Assembly (NCBI GenBank): GCA_035626515.1
Contig: DASPNM010000023.1
Coordinates: 1-64,000 of the forward strand
Source: DASPNM01 sp035626515
Lineage (GTDB): Bacteria; Bacteroidota; Bacteroidia; Chitinophagales; Chitinophagaceae
DNA: 64,000 nucleotides
Direction of reading: 5' to 3'
Below are positions 43,616 through 57,576 of the stretch, piece by piece. The notes below the pieces were generated by a model. It made no database searches. It worked only from the letters and a program-made list of their open reading frames with translations, and was not told the DNA's origin. Both the position numbers and the translations under genes were made by a program. Position 1 is the stretch's first letter, and every line of letters starts with the position of its first letter.

Positions 43616-44473
43616 TCAGAAACGATAAACGACCGTGAGGGTCGATTTTTCACCCGGCACGGCAAAAATGGACAGCCGCGGGTCAGGTTTTACGCGATGG
43701 ACGCGGGGTACCAGCAGCCCGGTCAGGGTGCCTTGCGCGATTCCTAGAAGAATATCCGAGGGAAAATGTTGCCCCGCCCGAAGTCGCTTGTAGGCAACGG
43801 TAGCGGTGGCGGCCCCGGCAACCGCATAATAGACCCATCTTAGTTTCGAGTCGGGATGATAATGGTCCAGCACCGAGGCAGTGAAAAAAGTAGAGCTGGC
43901 CACCAGTGCCACGTGTCCCGCGAAAAATGAGTTTTTCGCTCCCCCGCGCTGGCGTGCACTCATCGGCACTTCCGGATTGTACGCGTAGGGGCGGTACCGG
44001 TTGGTGAAATAGGTTGAGCCGGTATAGAGCAGACCCGTGATGGACATGGTTTGCCAGTAGAGGTAGGCCATTTTGAAATAATCCTTCCTGATTTTTCCGT
44101 CAATCAGTCCTACCACCAGTGGCAGGGGCATGGCTCCGTAGAACAGCTCGTCGCCGCTGTGATATGTTTGTTCAGAATAATATTTGGTAGCCCAGCGATC
44201 GAACCCCGGGATGTTGTCTTTGTCGAGCGCCAGTATCTGGGCTCTGGTTGAGGTATCCTTGCTATAGATTTTGGTGAACGCGTAGAGCGACCATGCCGAG
44301 CCGACTGCCATAATGGGCAGGTCGGTTTTGGGTTTCAGCTTGTATACCGGCTGAATGTCCGCCGTACTCACCGTATCATGCGGCACCGGTTGAGGTAGAC
44401 TGTCCGACTGGGCGGACACTTTGAATGCGAAAGGCGCAAATGCCCACAGATATTTCCTCCACATTAGCAACAT
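43616..44473 (-). CDS. PAP2 superfamily phosphatase, exported type
   Basis: 285 residues. Signal sequence (about 1-22), a periplasmic linker, then a PAP2 core. The three catalytic blocks are NRYRPYAYN (K-x6-RP region), SFFAGH with the catalytic His, and RLRAGQHFPSDI with the second His and Asp. It removes phosphate from lipid phosphates or undecaprenyl pyrophosphate outside the membrane. It belongs to a different PAP2 branch from the two 240-residue paralogues at 45 and 54 kb. It converges on the RRM gene with eight bases between. Confidence 0.9.
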   Translation of the reverse strand: MLLMWRKYLWAFAPFAFKVSAQSDSLPQPVPHDTVSTADIQPVYKLKPKTDLPIMAVGSAWSLYAFTKIYSKDTSTRAQILALDKDNIPGFDRWATKYYSEQTYHSGDELFYGAMPLPLVVGLIDGKIRKDYFKMAYLYWQTMSITGLLYTGSTYFTNRYRPYAYNPEVPMSARQRGGAKNSFFAGHVALVASSTFFTASVLDHYHPDSKLRWVYYAVAGAATATVAYKRLRAGQHFPSDILLGIAQGTLTGLLVPRVHRVKPDPRLSIFAVPGEKSTLTVVYRF

Positions 44474-44531
44474 TTATAGGCAGGTTTGCAAGCTTTATGC
44501 CGGGGGGTGGGATACGTGTCCGCAGAAGCTG

Positions 44532-44587
44532 GCAAAGGTGAAGCCCACCGACGCTAAAGTTTCGGTGGGGAAAGCGGAGAGAGGGAT
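44532..44587 (-). repeat. Partial duplicate of the tRNA-Ser 3' end and flanking hairpin
   Basis: Imperfect direct repeat of 44702-44760, 170 bases apart. It keeps the hairpin arms (CCCACCGA/TCGGTGGG, 8 bp) and the GCGGAGAGA...GGGATT that forms the 3' end of the neighbouring tRNA-Ser, then loses similarity in the T-arm. Confidence 0.6.
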
Positions 44588-44701
44588 TACTGCGTAACCC
44601 CGGGTGGGCGAGGCACGTCCGTTCTCAGGCAACGTCCGTTCGCTGCGCTCACGGGCATTTTTCCCAATCAGCGGACAAGCGGACGCCATCCACCGCATCC
44701 C

Positions 44702-44760
44702 GCAAAGCGAAGCCCACCTATGCTAAAGCTTCGGTGGGCGGAGGCGGAGAGAGAGGGATT
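44702..44760 (-). repeat. Second copy of the repeat, spanning the true tRNA-Ser 3' end
   Basis: Includes a hairpin with arms GCCCACC/GGTGGGC just downstream of tRNA-Ser(TGA) and the last 16 bases of the tRNA. There is no T-run after the hairpin, so its role as a terminator is unclear. Confidence 0.6.
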
Positions 44761-44829
44761 CGAACCCCCGGAGGCTTGCGCCTCAACGGTTTTCAAGACC
44801 GCCGCATTCGACCGCTCTGCCATCTCTCC
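44745..44829 (-). tRNA. tRNA-Ser (anticodon TGA)
   Basis: Class II cloverleaf on the minus strand. Acceptor GGAGAGA/TCTCTCC, anticodon loop CTTGAAA (anticodon TGA), a variable arm GAGGC/GCCTC and a T-arm with GTTCGAATC. The discriminator is G; CCA is not encoded. It is a second serine isoacceptor in the window. Confidence 0.96.
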
Positions 44830-44918
44830 GGCGCAAAAATACAGTCCTGTCGCGGGGGAAAAAAACCGGCGGAAACCCGACCCGACAGCCGGTTGTTTTA
44901 ATTATTCGGAAGTCTTTT

Positions 44919-44960
44919 CTGACTTTCCTGACATTTCCGACTTTCCCGACTAATTTCCCT
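44919..44960 (+). repeat. CTGAC/CGACT-type low-complexity array
   Basis: Four units of 9-10 bases built on (C/T)GACTTTC ahead of the PAP2 gene at 44963. Related in composition to the heptamer arrays but with a longer period. Confidence 0.5.
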
Positions 44961-44962
44961 TT

Positions 44963-45691
44963 GTGTCGCTGAACAAAAAATTTCAACCCCGGCCCCTCTG
45001 GCAGCGCTTCCCGGCAAAACTGCTTTTGCTCATTTTCATGCTCATCGTCGCAGTTTACGTATTCGGGTATATCGTTCACGAGGTGATGCTGGAAAGAGAA
45101 GCCGAGTTCGACGCACGCGCTGCGGAATTTTTTCGCAACCGGTTGGTAAACCCGGAATGGACGCCTTTCATGAAAACGGTCACCGCCTTCGGCTCCAAGG
45201 AATTCCTCATTGCAGGATATGCACTGTTATGTGTCTGGTACCTGGTCCGCATGAAACAGAAACGTACTGCACTGGATGTGGCGACCATTGGGATCAGCGG
45301 CTTTGTGGTTTCGGACTTCCTGAAATATTTTTTCGCTCGCGTGCGGCCGCCGGATCCGCTCATTGAACCTTTGAAAAACTACAGCTTTCCCAGCGGACAT
45401 GCCAGTTCCGGTTTTATTTTCTACGGCCTCCTTGCCTGGCTGGTGTGGAAATCCGGGCTGCCCCCGAAATGGAAATATTTTCTGACGACGGCACTGCTGC
45501 TTTTCTCCCTTCTCATCGGTTTCAGCAGGATCTACCTGCGCATTCATTATGCAACGGATGTGATCGCCGGATTCTGCATCGGCTTCGTATGGCTCACTGC
45601 GTCGCTCTGGTTGCTTGACCGATTTAGAACTGCAGGCCCGGAGACAGACAACAGGAATTACGAAACTTTGTCGAGCGGAAGAAAAGTATAG
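44963..45691 (+). CDS. PAP2-family membrane phosphatase
   Basis: 242 residues, start GTG (MSLNKKFQPRP). Six hydrophobic segments. Catalytic blocks are FARVRPPDP (motif 1), YSFPSGHASS (motif 2, catalytic His) and SRIYLRIHYATDV (motif 3). Acts on a lipid or isoprenoid phosphate at the outer face of the inner membrane. Close paralogue of the protein at 53.5-54.2 kb. Its last 34 bases overlap the converging sensor-kinase gene. Confidence 0.91.
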   Translation: MSLNKKFQPRPLWQRFPAKLLLLIFMLIVAVYVFGYIVHEVMLEREAEFDARAAEFFRNRLVNPEWTPFMKTVTAFGSKEFLIAGYALLCVWYLVRMKQKRTALDVATIGISGFVVSDFLKYFFARVRPPDPLIEPLKNYSFPSGHASSGFIFYGLLAWLVWKSGLPPKWKYFLTTALLLFSLLIGFSRIYLRIHYATDVIAGFCIGFVWLTASLWLLDRFRTAGPETDNRNYETLSSGRKV

Positions 45692-46974
45692 TTCATGCTT
45701 TCGGGTATTTCGCCGCCATGAGGGTGTTCGGGGAGAAGAATCTCGAAAGTAGTCCCCTGATTCGGGACACTTTCCACACGGATCGTACCCTGGTGTTTTT
45801 CTGCGATTTTTCTGCAAATGGAAAGCCCGACACCGGAGCCCTCATATTCGCTGTAGTTGTGCAGGCGTTTGAAAACGCGGAATACTTCGTCTGAATACTT
45901 GCTGTCGAAGCCTATCCCGTTGTCGCTAACAGAAACCTTGTAAATCCATTTTGGAGTTTGCGATTCCGCACTTCCGGCCACCTCGAAGCGTTCGGCAAAG
46001 ATTTTTACGACCGGCGGCACCAGCTTGCGTCGGAATTTGATCGCATTGCTGAGAAGGTTGTGGAAAAGCTGCTGGATCAGGCTGGGAATTACCCACACTT
46101 CGGGAAGGTCACCTATTTCAAAACTGGCGCCGCTCTTTTCTATCTCCACTTCAAGTTCACTTATCGCTTCGCGAACGACATCACCCAGGTTCACCAAAGT
46201 GAAATCAGCCTCCGTGGCCGCACCGCGTGACAGCGTAAGCAGGTCGTTGATCAGCATCTGCATCCTCGTCGACGAGCGGATGATTTTCTGAAGCAGGGTT
46301 GCCGAAGCCGCGTCCAGCTCACCACCTTCGAGGATCTTATCGCTGAAGAGCATGATCTTCCGGAGCGGCTCCTGCAGGTCGTGTGAGGCCACATAAGCGA
46401 ACTGGTCCAGCTCCTCGTTAATCTCCTTAAGGTGCGCATTGTTCTCGACGAGCTGTTCGTTGAGGCACTTCACTTTTTCTTCCGAGGCTCTGCGCTCTTC
46501 AATTTCGCGCTGCAGGGAGCGGTTGGCAGAAAGCAGCTTCTTTTCCTGTCGCATCAGCTGCTGGTTCTTGCGGTAAAGCTCCACGAATACCGACACTTTG
46601 GCCCGCAGCAGTTCGGGGTTGATGGGCTTGTAGATATAGTCGACCGCTCCCATCCGGTACCCCTTGAACACGAACTCTTCATCGTAATCGTGCGCGGTAA
46701 TGAAAATGATCGGAATGCTTTTCAGCCGGTCCCGTTCATAAATGATGGAAGCCGTCTCGAACCCGTTCAGATCGGGCATCTGAACGTCCATGAGGATCAG
46801 CGAAAAATCGAATTCCTTCAGCAGGATCTTCAGCGCGGCGCGGCCGGAATTGGCGCGGACAATATTGTAGTTGTCCTTTTCCAGTATTGCCTGGATGGAA
46901 AACAGGTTATCTTCCCTGTCGTCCACGATGAGGATCTTGATATCGGACTTCAGATTTGAGTGCAAGCCTTCCAT
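45658..46974 (-). CDS. Receiver-histidine kinase (REC-HisKA-HATPase)
   Basis: 438 residues with no membrane helix. An N-terminal receiver (about 12-130) has the acidic pair at VDDR and phospho-acceptor Asp63 in LMDVQMPD. A coiled coil (about 135-190) leads to HisKA with His198 in ASHDLQEPLRK, the phytochrome-like kinase type, then an HATPase with NLLSNAIKF, DNGIGF and GSGVGLSI. It lies five bases after the giant poly-HAMP kinase and is surely in one operon with it, so it may take phosphate from that protein's receivers. Confidence 0.93.
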   Translation of the reverse strand: MEGLHSNLKSDIKILIVDDREDNLFSIQAILEKDNYNIVRANSGRAALKILLKEFDFSLILMDVQMPDLNGFETASIIYERDRLKSIPIIFITAHDYDEEFVFKGYRMGAVDYIYKPINPELLRAKVSVFVELYRKNQQLMRQEKKLLSANRSLQREIEERRASEEKVKCLNEQLVENNAHLKEINEELDQFAYVASHDLQEPLRKIMLFSDKILEGGELDAASATLLQKIIRSSTRMQMLINDLLTLSRGAATEADFTLVNLGDVVREAISELEVEIEKSGASFEIGDLPEVWVIPSLIQQLFHNLLSNAIKFRRKLVPPVVKIFAERFEVAGSAESQTPKWIYKVSVSDNGIGFDSKYSDEVFRVFKRLHNYSEYEGSGVGLSICRKIAEKHQGTIRVESVPNQGTTFEILLPEHPHGGEIPESMNYTFLPLDKVS

Positions 46975-46979
46975 GCGTT

Positions 46980-53144
<6,165 letters not shown>

Positions 53145-53474
53145 TACGAATGATTAGAGGATAACAAAGTATGATCGGTTCAGTGTTCATAAGGGTGGTT
53201 GTCTTCATTGCATCACGGAGTGATAATACGATTTCGCTGTGGCTCAAACCCGCTTACGATGCCAAAACGGGACCAAATTCCCCGGTGTAGATTAAACCTC
53301 AGGGCTGACCGCAAAAGAGTAATATGTTACAAGTGTTAGAACGCATGCCCAAAATCATTGTCGTAAAAAATTTTTGGGATTGGTTTTAGCAGCAGGAGGG
53401 TTCCCCGCCCCGGGGACTGTACTCGTCGCTGGGGAATTTTTTCTACAGACGGGCAATCGGGAGGGGACAGAATT
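53145..53474. other. 330-base gap upstream of the giant kinase
   Basis: No open frame, tRNA or convincing hairpin. It should carry the kinase-operon promoter, but I find no exact TAnnTTTG box on the minus strand here. Part of the sequence is GC-rich and palindromic around the CCCCGGGG near 53408-53415. Confidence 0.4.
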
Positions 53475-54206
53475 CTATTCGGTGACCACGCTCTGGGACC
53501 GCACCACCGGGTCAATCTTACGATTCGTATAGCGTTCGATGCGGCGTAGCGTATAAATAGAAATGACCAGCCAGATGAAACCCGTCGCAAAACCGGCGAG
53601 CACGTCGCTGGGGTAATGGACACGTAGATAGACGCGCGTGAGTCCTATCACGAAAATCAGGAGCAGCAGCAACATCGCCAGCATCCAGCGCAGCCAGGAA
53701 ATCTTCACTGTCTGCCACACGATGTATATGAGCAGTCCGTAAAAAGTAACGCTCATGAATGCATGTCCGCTGGGAAAGCTCAATCCGCTTGCCTCTTTCA
53801 GCAGCGGAATCTCCGGCCGAACCCGTCCAAATACTTTCTTTAAAAAGAACATCAGTCCCACGCTGGTCAGCGCAATCGTCGGCACCTTGATCGAATACCA
53901 GCGGTGTTTGCGTAAAAACAAAAAGTAAAACATCAACACGAGGTTCGCCGGTATCAGGAACTTGTGCGTGCCGAGGAAGGTGAAGAAAAGCATGATCGCG
54001 TTGTTGCGGTCGCTCACGTGCGACCCGAGCATCTCAAATACCTGGTTATCGAATACCTCGTTTTTCAGCACAAAGACGTTCCGCGCGATGAAGACAAAAC
54101 CCCACAGCGAAATCAGAAACAAAAGGATGACGACAATCATCTCAGCGGAAAGCAGCGCCAGCTCGGCCCAAAACTTCTTGACTTTGTTCGACAACCTCCG
54201 AATCAT
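53475..54206 (-). CDS. PAP2-family membrane phosphatase
   Basis: 243 residues from ATG 54206. The frame is open to 54266, but those codons are encoded by a repeat and begin before the natural MIRRLSNKVKKF start. Catalytic blocks are FGRVRPEIP, LSFPSGHAFM and TRVYLRVHYPSDV. Overall layout and sequence are close to the PAP2 enzyme at 44963-45691. It lies upstream of the kinase operon in the same orientation, with 330 bases between. Confidence 0.9.
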   Translation of the reverse strand: MIRRLSNKVKKFWAELALLSAEMIVVILLFLISLWGFVFIARNVFVLKNEVFDNQVFEMLGSHVSDRNNAIMLFFTFLGTHKFLIPANLVLMFYFLFLRKHRWYSIKVPTIALTSVGLMFFLKKVFGRVRPEIPLLKEASGLSFPSGHAFMSVTFYGLLIYIVWQTVKISWLRWMLAMLLLLLIFVIGLTRVYLRVHYPSDVLAGFATGFIWLVISIYTLRRIERYTNRKIDPVVRSQSVVTE

Positions 54207-54232
54207 CGGCCATGAAGTTAAAATAAGGTGCC

Positions 54233-54271
54233 AGTTAGTAGTCGATACTTCCTGGTTATAGTCCATAGTCC
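54233..54271 (-). repeat. Degenerate heptamer array at a PAP2 start
   Basis: On the minus strand two perfect GGACTAT heptamers (54271-54258), then a broken copy ending in CGACTAC. It lies across the upstream end of the open frame of the PAP2 gene. Confidence 0.5.
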
Positions 54272-54299
54272 CGGATTTTCGTGGAAGGCGGTGGAATAT

Positions 54300-54345
54300 T
54301 GTTGAATGTCGTTGAACGTCGCTGTTGCCTTTCGTTGCGGCGTTG
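54300..54345 (+). repeat. TTGAATGTCG-type decamer run
   Basis: Two near-identical 10-nt units (TTGAATGTCG, TTGAACGTCG) followed by decayed TTGC-rich copies. It lies between the PAP2 and ABC exporter genes, alongside the heptamer array at 54374. Confidence 0.4.
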
Positions 54346-54373
54346 CCGCCTCACGACAATTTCCGTCATAAGA

Positions 54374-54415
54374 GGACTACCGACTAACGACTACCGACTA
54401 ACGACTATCGACTAA
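54374..54415 (+). repeat. Heptamer array, six units
   Basis: Nearly perfect 7-nt repeats GGACTAC, CGACTAA, CGACTAC, CGACTAA, CGACTAT, CGACTAA. It ends 13 bases before the promoter box of the exporter gene. Confidence 0.85.
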
Positions 54416-54428
54416 CAAGGCCCCTCGC

Positions 54429-54436
54429 TATTTTTG
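54429..54436 (+). promoter_or_regulatory. Bacteroidota -7 box TATTTTTG for the ABC exporter
   Basis: Exact TAnnTTTG match 15 bases before the TTG start. Confidence 0.6.
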
Positions 54437-54451
54437 CCATAAATCCACCGG

Positions 54452-56278
54452 TTGAAGCACCTCCGTTCACTCAATAAATATTTTTGGAAATACCGCCTCC
54501 GGCTGGGCATTGGGATCCTGTTCGTATTCCTTTCGAACTATTTCAACGTGCTGTCCCCGCAGGTAACCGGGTTCGTGATCGATTTCGTACAGCGGTCGTT
54601 GCAGCTGCCCGGCTACCGCCCCAGGCAGCATCCGCCGGATTACGACATCCTTGTGCTCCGTTTCATTGACCGCATGAATACGGTGGAAAGCGTTGCGCAG
54701 GTGGTAGCCATTTCAGGAATAACAATCCTCGTACTCGCGCTGCTGCGCGGATTTTTTCTGTTCCTGATGCGACAGACAATCATCGTTATGAGCCGGCACA
54801 TCGAATACGATCAGAAGAATGAGATCTTCCGCCAGTATCAGAAGCTCGATTCCGCGTTTTATAAATCGCACAACACGGGCGACCTGATGAACCGGGTGGC
54901 CGAGGACGTAAGCCGGGTGCGGATGTTCACCGGCCCGTCGGTGATGTATGTGGCCAATCTCGTGGCCGTGATCAGCCTCAGTGTGTTTTTCATGCTGCGC
55001 CGAGATGCCGAGCTGACTCTTTATGTGCTGCTGCCGTTGCCGATACTCGCAGCTACCATTTATTATGTCAACAACAGCATTAACCGGCGAAGCGAGCGGA
55101 TCCAGGAGGCGCTTTCGCAGCTCACCACGAACGCGCAGGAATCGTACTCGGGCATCCGTGTGATCAAGTCGTTCGTGCAGGAGCCGGCAATGCTTCGCTT
55201 TTTCCGGCGCAACAGCGAAGAATACCGGAAGCAGGCGGTCGGCCTTGCGAAAGTGGAGGCGATATACTTTCCTTCCATCACGCTTTTGATCGGTTTGAGC
55301 ACGCTGCTCACGATCATGATCGGGGGATTGTATTATATCCGGGGCGACCGTGATATCGGCCTCGACACCATCGTCGAGTTTGTGATCTATATCAACATGC
55401 TCACTTTTCCTGTCAGCGCGATCGGCCTGACCGCGAGCATGATCCAGCGCGCCGCCGCTTCGCAAAAGCGGGTCAATGAATTTCTCCATACCGAGCCAGC
55501 AATAAGAAACAGCAAATCTCCCAGGCCGGTACGGATTCGTGGCAACCTGGAATTCCGCGATGTGAACTTTATATATCCGCAAACAGGCATCTGGGCGCTT
55601 CGGAACTTCAATTTGCGCGTCGGGGCGGGAGAGAAAGTGGCACTGGTAGGACGCACGGGCAGCGGCAAATCCACGGTGGCGCAGCTTCTCCTGCGGATGC
55701 ACGATGTCTCAAGCGGAAAGATCCTGATGGAAGGCGTGGACATTCGCGAGATCGATCTTCACTCATTGCGATCCCAGATCAGCTATGTACCGCAGGACGT
55801 TTTTCTTTTCAGCGACACCATTTCCAACAACATTCGTTTTGGATTGAGTGCAGCCGACGATGCGGCCATCCGGCGTGCTGCAGCGCTGGCCGTGGTCGAC
55901 CAGGAAATTGAAAACCTGCCTTCGCAGTACGAAACGCTGGTGGGGGAGCGGGGGGTAACGCTCAGCGGCGGTCAGAAGCAGCGCGTGTCGATTGCCCGCG
56001 CCCTCGTTCGAGATTCCGGACTGCTGGTGCTCGACGACTGCCTGAGCGCGGTAGATGCACGTACCGAAAAACAGATCACTTCGAATCTTGAAGACCACCT
56101 GCGCGGGAAAACCGCGCTTATCATCAGCCACCGAATCTTTTCGCTGTTGCAATTCGACCGCATCGTTGTCATCGACTATGGCAGCATCCTCGAGGAAGGG
56201 ACCCATCGGCAGCTGTTGAGCCGGGATGGATATTATGCGGATCTGTACCGCAAGCAGCAGCAGGACCGCCGGGAATAG
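54452..56278 (+). CDS. MsbA-like ABC exporter (fused permease-ATPase)
   Basis: 608 residues, TTG start (MKHLRSLNKYF). Six transmembrane helices in the first 330 residues (type IV exporter fold), then an ATPase with Walker A GRTGSGKST (about 399-407), Q-loop YVPQDVFLF, signature LSGGQKQR, Walker B LLVLDDCLS and the H-loop ISHRIF. Works as a homo- or heterodimer. Lipid, lipid A or drug export is typical of the family; the substrate is not readable. The conserved glutamate after Walker B is replaced by Asp (LDDC), which is known in half-sites of heterodimeric exporters. Confidence 0.93.
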   Translation: MKHLRSLNKYFWKYRLRLGIGILFVFLSNYFNVLSPQVTGFVIDFVQRSLQLPGYRPRQHPPDYDILVLRFIDRMNTVESVAQVVAISGITILVLALLRGFFLFLMRQTIIVMSRHIEYDQKNEIFRQYQKLDSAFYKSHNTGDLMNRVAEDVSRVRMFTGPSVMYVANLVAVISLSVFFMLRRDAELTLYVLLPLPILAATIYYVNNSINRRSERIQEALSQLTTNAQESYSGIRVIKSFVQEPAMLRFFRRNSEEYRKQAVGLAKVEAIYFPSITLLIGLSTLLTIMIGGLYYIRGDRDIGLDTIVEFVIYINMLTFPVSAIGLTASMIQRAAASQKRVNEFLHTEPAIRNSKSPRPVRIRGNLEFRDVNFIYPQTGIWALRNFNLRVGAGEKVALVGRTGSGKSTVAQLLLRMHDVSSGKILMEGVDIREIDLHSLRSQISYVPQDVFLFSDTISNNIRFGLSAADDAAIRRAAALAVVDQEIENLPSQYETLVGERGVTLSGGQKQRVSIARALVRDSGLLVLDDCLSAVDARTEKQITSNLEDHLRGKTALIISHRIFSLLQFDRIVVIDYGSILEEGTHRQLLSRDGYYADLYRKQQQDRRE

Positions 56279-56347
56279 GAAATTTCGAAAGGCCATTCGT
56301 CGGGCGGCGTTTTTCAGTACATTTACCGCTTAAAAACACAATAAACC

Positions 56348-56854
56348 ATGAAGAGACACCTGATTTTTGCAGTTTGTGGCATGGGCCTGTTTATCAGCTC
56401 CCTCCAGGCTCAACTGGGCACCGTATCGGAGTCCGGAAATACCGATATGAAGATGACCGTCGACGTGCGGGACAGTAAGATAAAGGCGCGCAACAACGTG
56501 ACCGGGGATGAGTCGGAAACACTGAACGTAACCGGCATCGGCGGATCGGTGTTCACCGTTTCGAACCAGGCCGACGGCACCGATAAGAGTTATGATCACA
56601 ACCTCCGGGTGGTACTGTCGCTGAATCTCGCAGAAAACAAGACAGAAAAGTATCAGCTCGTTTTTTATTCGGAAGGAGAAAAGTTGCCTTTCGCTGTGGC
56701 CAGTGAAATTTCCACTTTTTCGGTTTACTATCCGATCAGCATGTATGAGTCGATCCGGCAAAAGCTTGAACAGTCGCTCGCAGCCCGCAAGAAGGTACAG
56801 CTGAAAGTGATCCGCAAGGCCGATGGATACCGGGAGGGAACGTTGATCTTCTGA
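56348..56854 (+). CDS. Exported protein of unknown function
   Basis: 168 residues. Signal peptide (about 1-21, ending SLQAQ), then a mostly beta domain with no cysteines beyond the signal and no motif that I recognise. The C-terminal helix (about 135-150: SIRQKLEQSLAARKKVQ) is basic. An imperfect promoter box TACATTTA lies near 56318. It is probably a monocistronic periplasmic or surface protein. Confidence 0.7.
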   Translation: MKRHLIFAVCGMGLFISSLQAQLGTVSESGNTDMKMTVDVRDSKIKARNNVTGDESETLNVTGIGGSVFTVSNQADGTDKSYDHNLRVVLSLNLAENKTEKYQLVFYSEGEKLPFAVASEISTFSVYYPISMYESIRQKLEQSLAARKKVQLKVIRKADGYREGTLIF

Positions 56855-56890
56855 GCATTGTCCCTCCAATGGGCGATTCAAAAACATATC

Positions 56891-56898
56891 TATATTTG
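56891..56898 (+). promoter_or_regulatory. Bacteroidota -7 box TATATTTG for the PUR-domain gene
   Basis: Exact TAnnTTTG match 56 bases before the GTG start. Confidence 0.6.
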
Positions 56899-56954
56899 TA
56901 ACCTACCGCGGGCAGCGGCAACCAAAGCATTTATTAACTGCAAAACCTACAACT

Positions 56955-57389
56955 GTGGCGTACGAGAACAACGACAAGAAAGTGGACAGCATTTACAGCA
57001 AACGGATCCGGGCCGGAAAAAGGAGGACCTATTTTTTTGATGTGAGAACTACCCGGGGCAATGACTATTACCTGACCATAACCGAGAGCCGGAAACGTTT
57101 CGACGACAACGGCTACGACCGGCACAAGATCTTTCTTTACAAGGAGGATTTCAACAAATTTATCAAGGCACTGGGAGAGGCGGTGGATTATGTGAAGACG
57201 GAGCTGATGCCCAACTTTGATTTTGACGCGTTCAACCACGACGAGGTGAACGAGGTGGACGCGGGAGAGGCAAACGGCCCCACGAACGGTACTCCGGAAA
57301 CCCCGCCGGCACCGGCCGAGGCGCCGCTCAGTTCGGTCGGGGAGAGTTCCCTGCCCCCGGACAGCAAAGAGGAAGTAGATAAGTGGTAA
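56955..57389 (+). CDS. PUR-alpha-like DUF3276 protein
   Basis: 144 residues, GTG start (MAYENNDKKVDSIYSKRI). A PUR repeat-like core (about 12-90: RTYFFDVRTTRGNDYYLTITE and RHKIFLYKEDFNKF) matches the Bacteroidota PUR family, single-stranded nucleic-acid binders of unknown physiological role. The C-terminal third (about 98-144) is a low-complexity, acidic and proline-rich tail. Monocistronic, with its own promoter box upstream. Confidence 0.87.
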   Translation: MAYENNDKKVDSIYSKRIRAGKRRTYFFDVRTTRGNDYYLTITESRKRFDDNGYDRHKIFLYKEDFNKFIKALGEAVDYVKTELMPNFDFDAFNHDEVNEVDAGEANGPTNGTPETPPAPAEAPLSSVGESSLPPDSKEEVDKW

Positions 57390-57576
57390 TCAGAAGATTG
57401 CCCAAAAGAAAAATCTTAAGGGGGAGATTTTTTTAATTAAAAATCTCCTACCTTAGCCAATACTAAACTGATTGATGAGAAAATTTTACACCGACTTTCA
57501 CCCTTTCAGTTTTCCTTTCATTTCAACATCCGGCAAAGCTTTGCCCGGTAGTTATCAACCATTTAAAACTTTGATT

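Noticed and set aside
44495..44698. A 67-residue frame near tRNA-Ser(TGA)
   Set aside because: It lies across the repeated hairpin and tRNA tail, and the phrase PTETLASVGF comes from that hairpin, so it is an artefact of the repeat.
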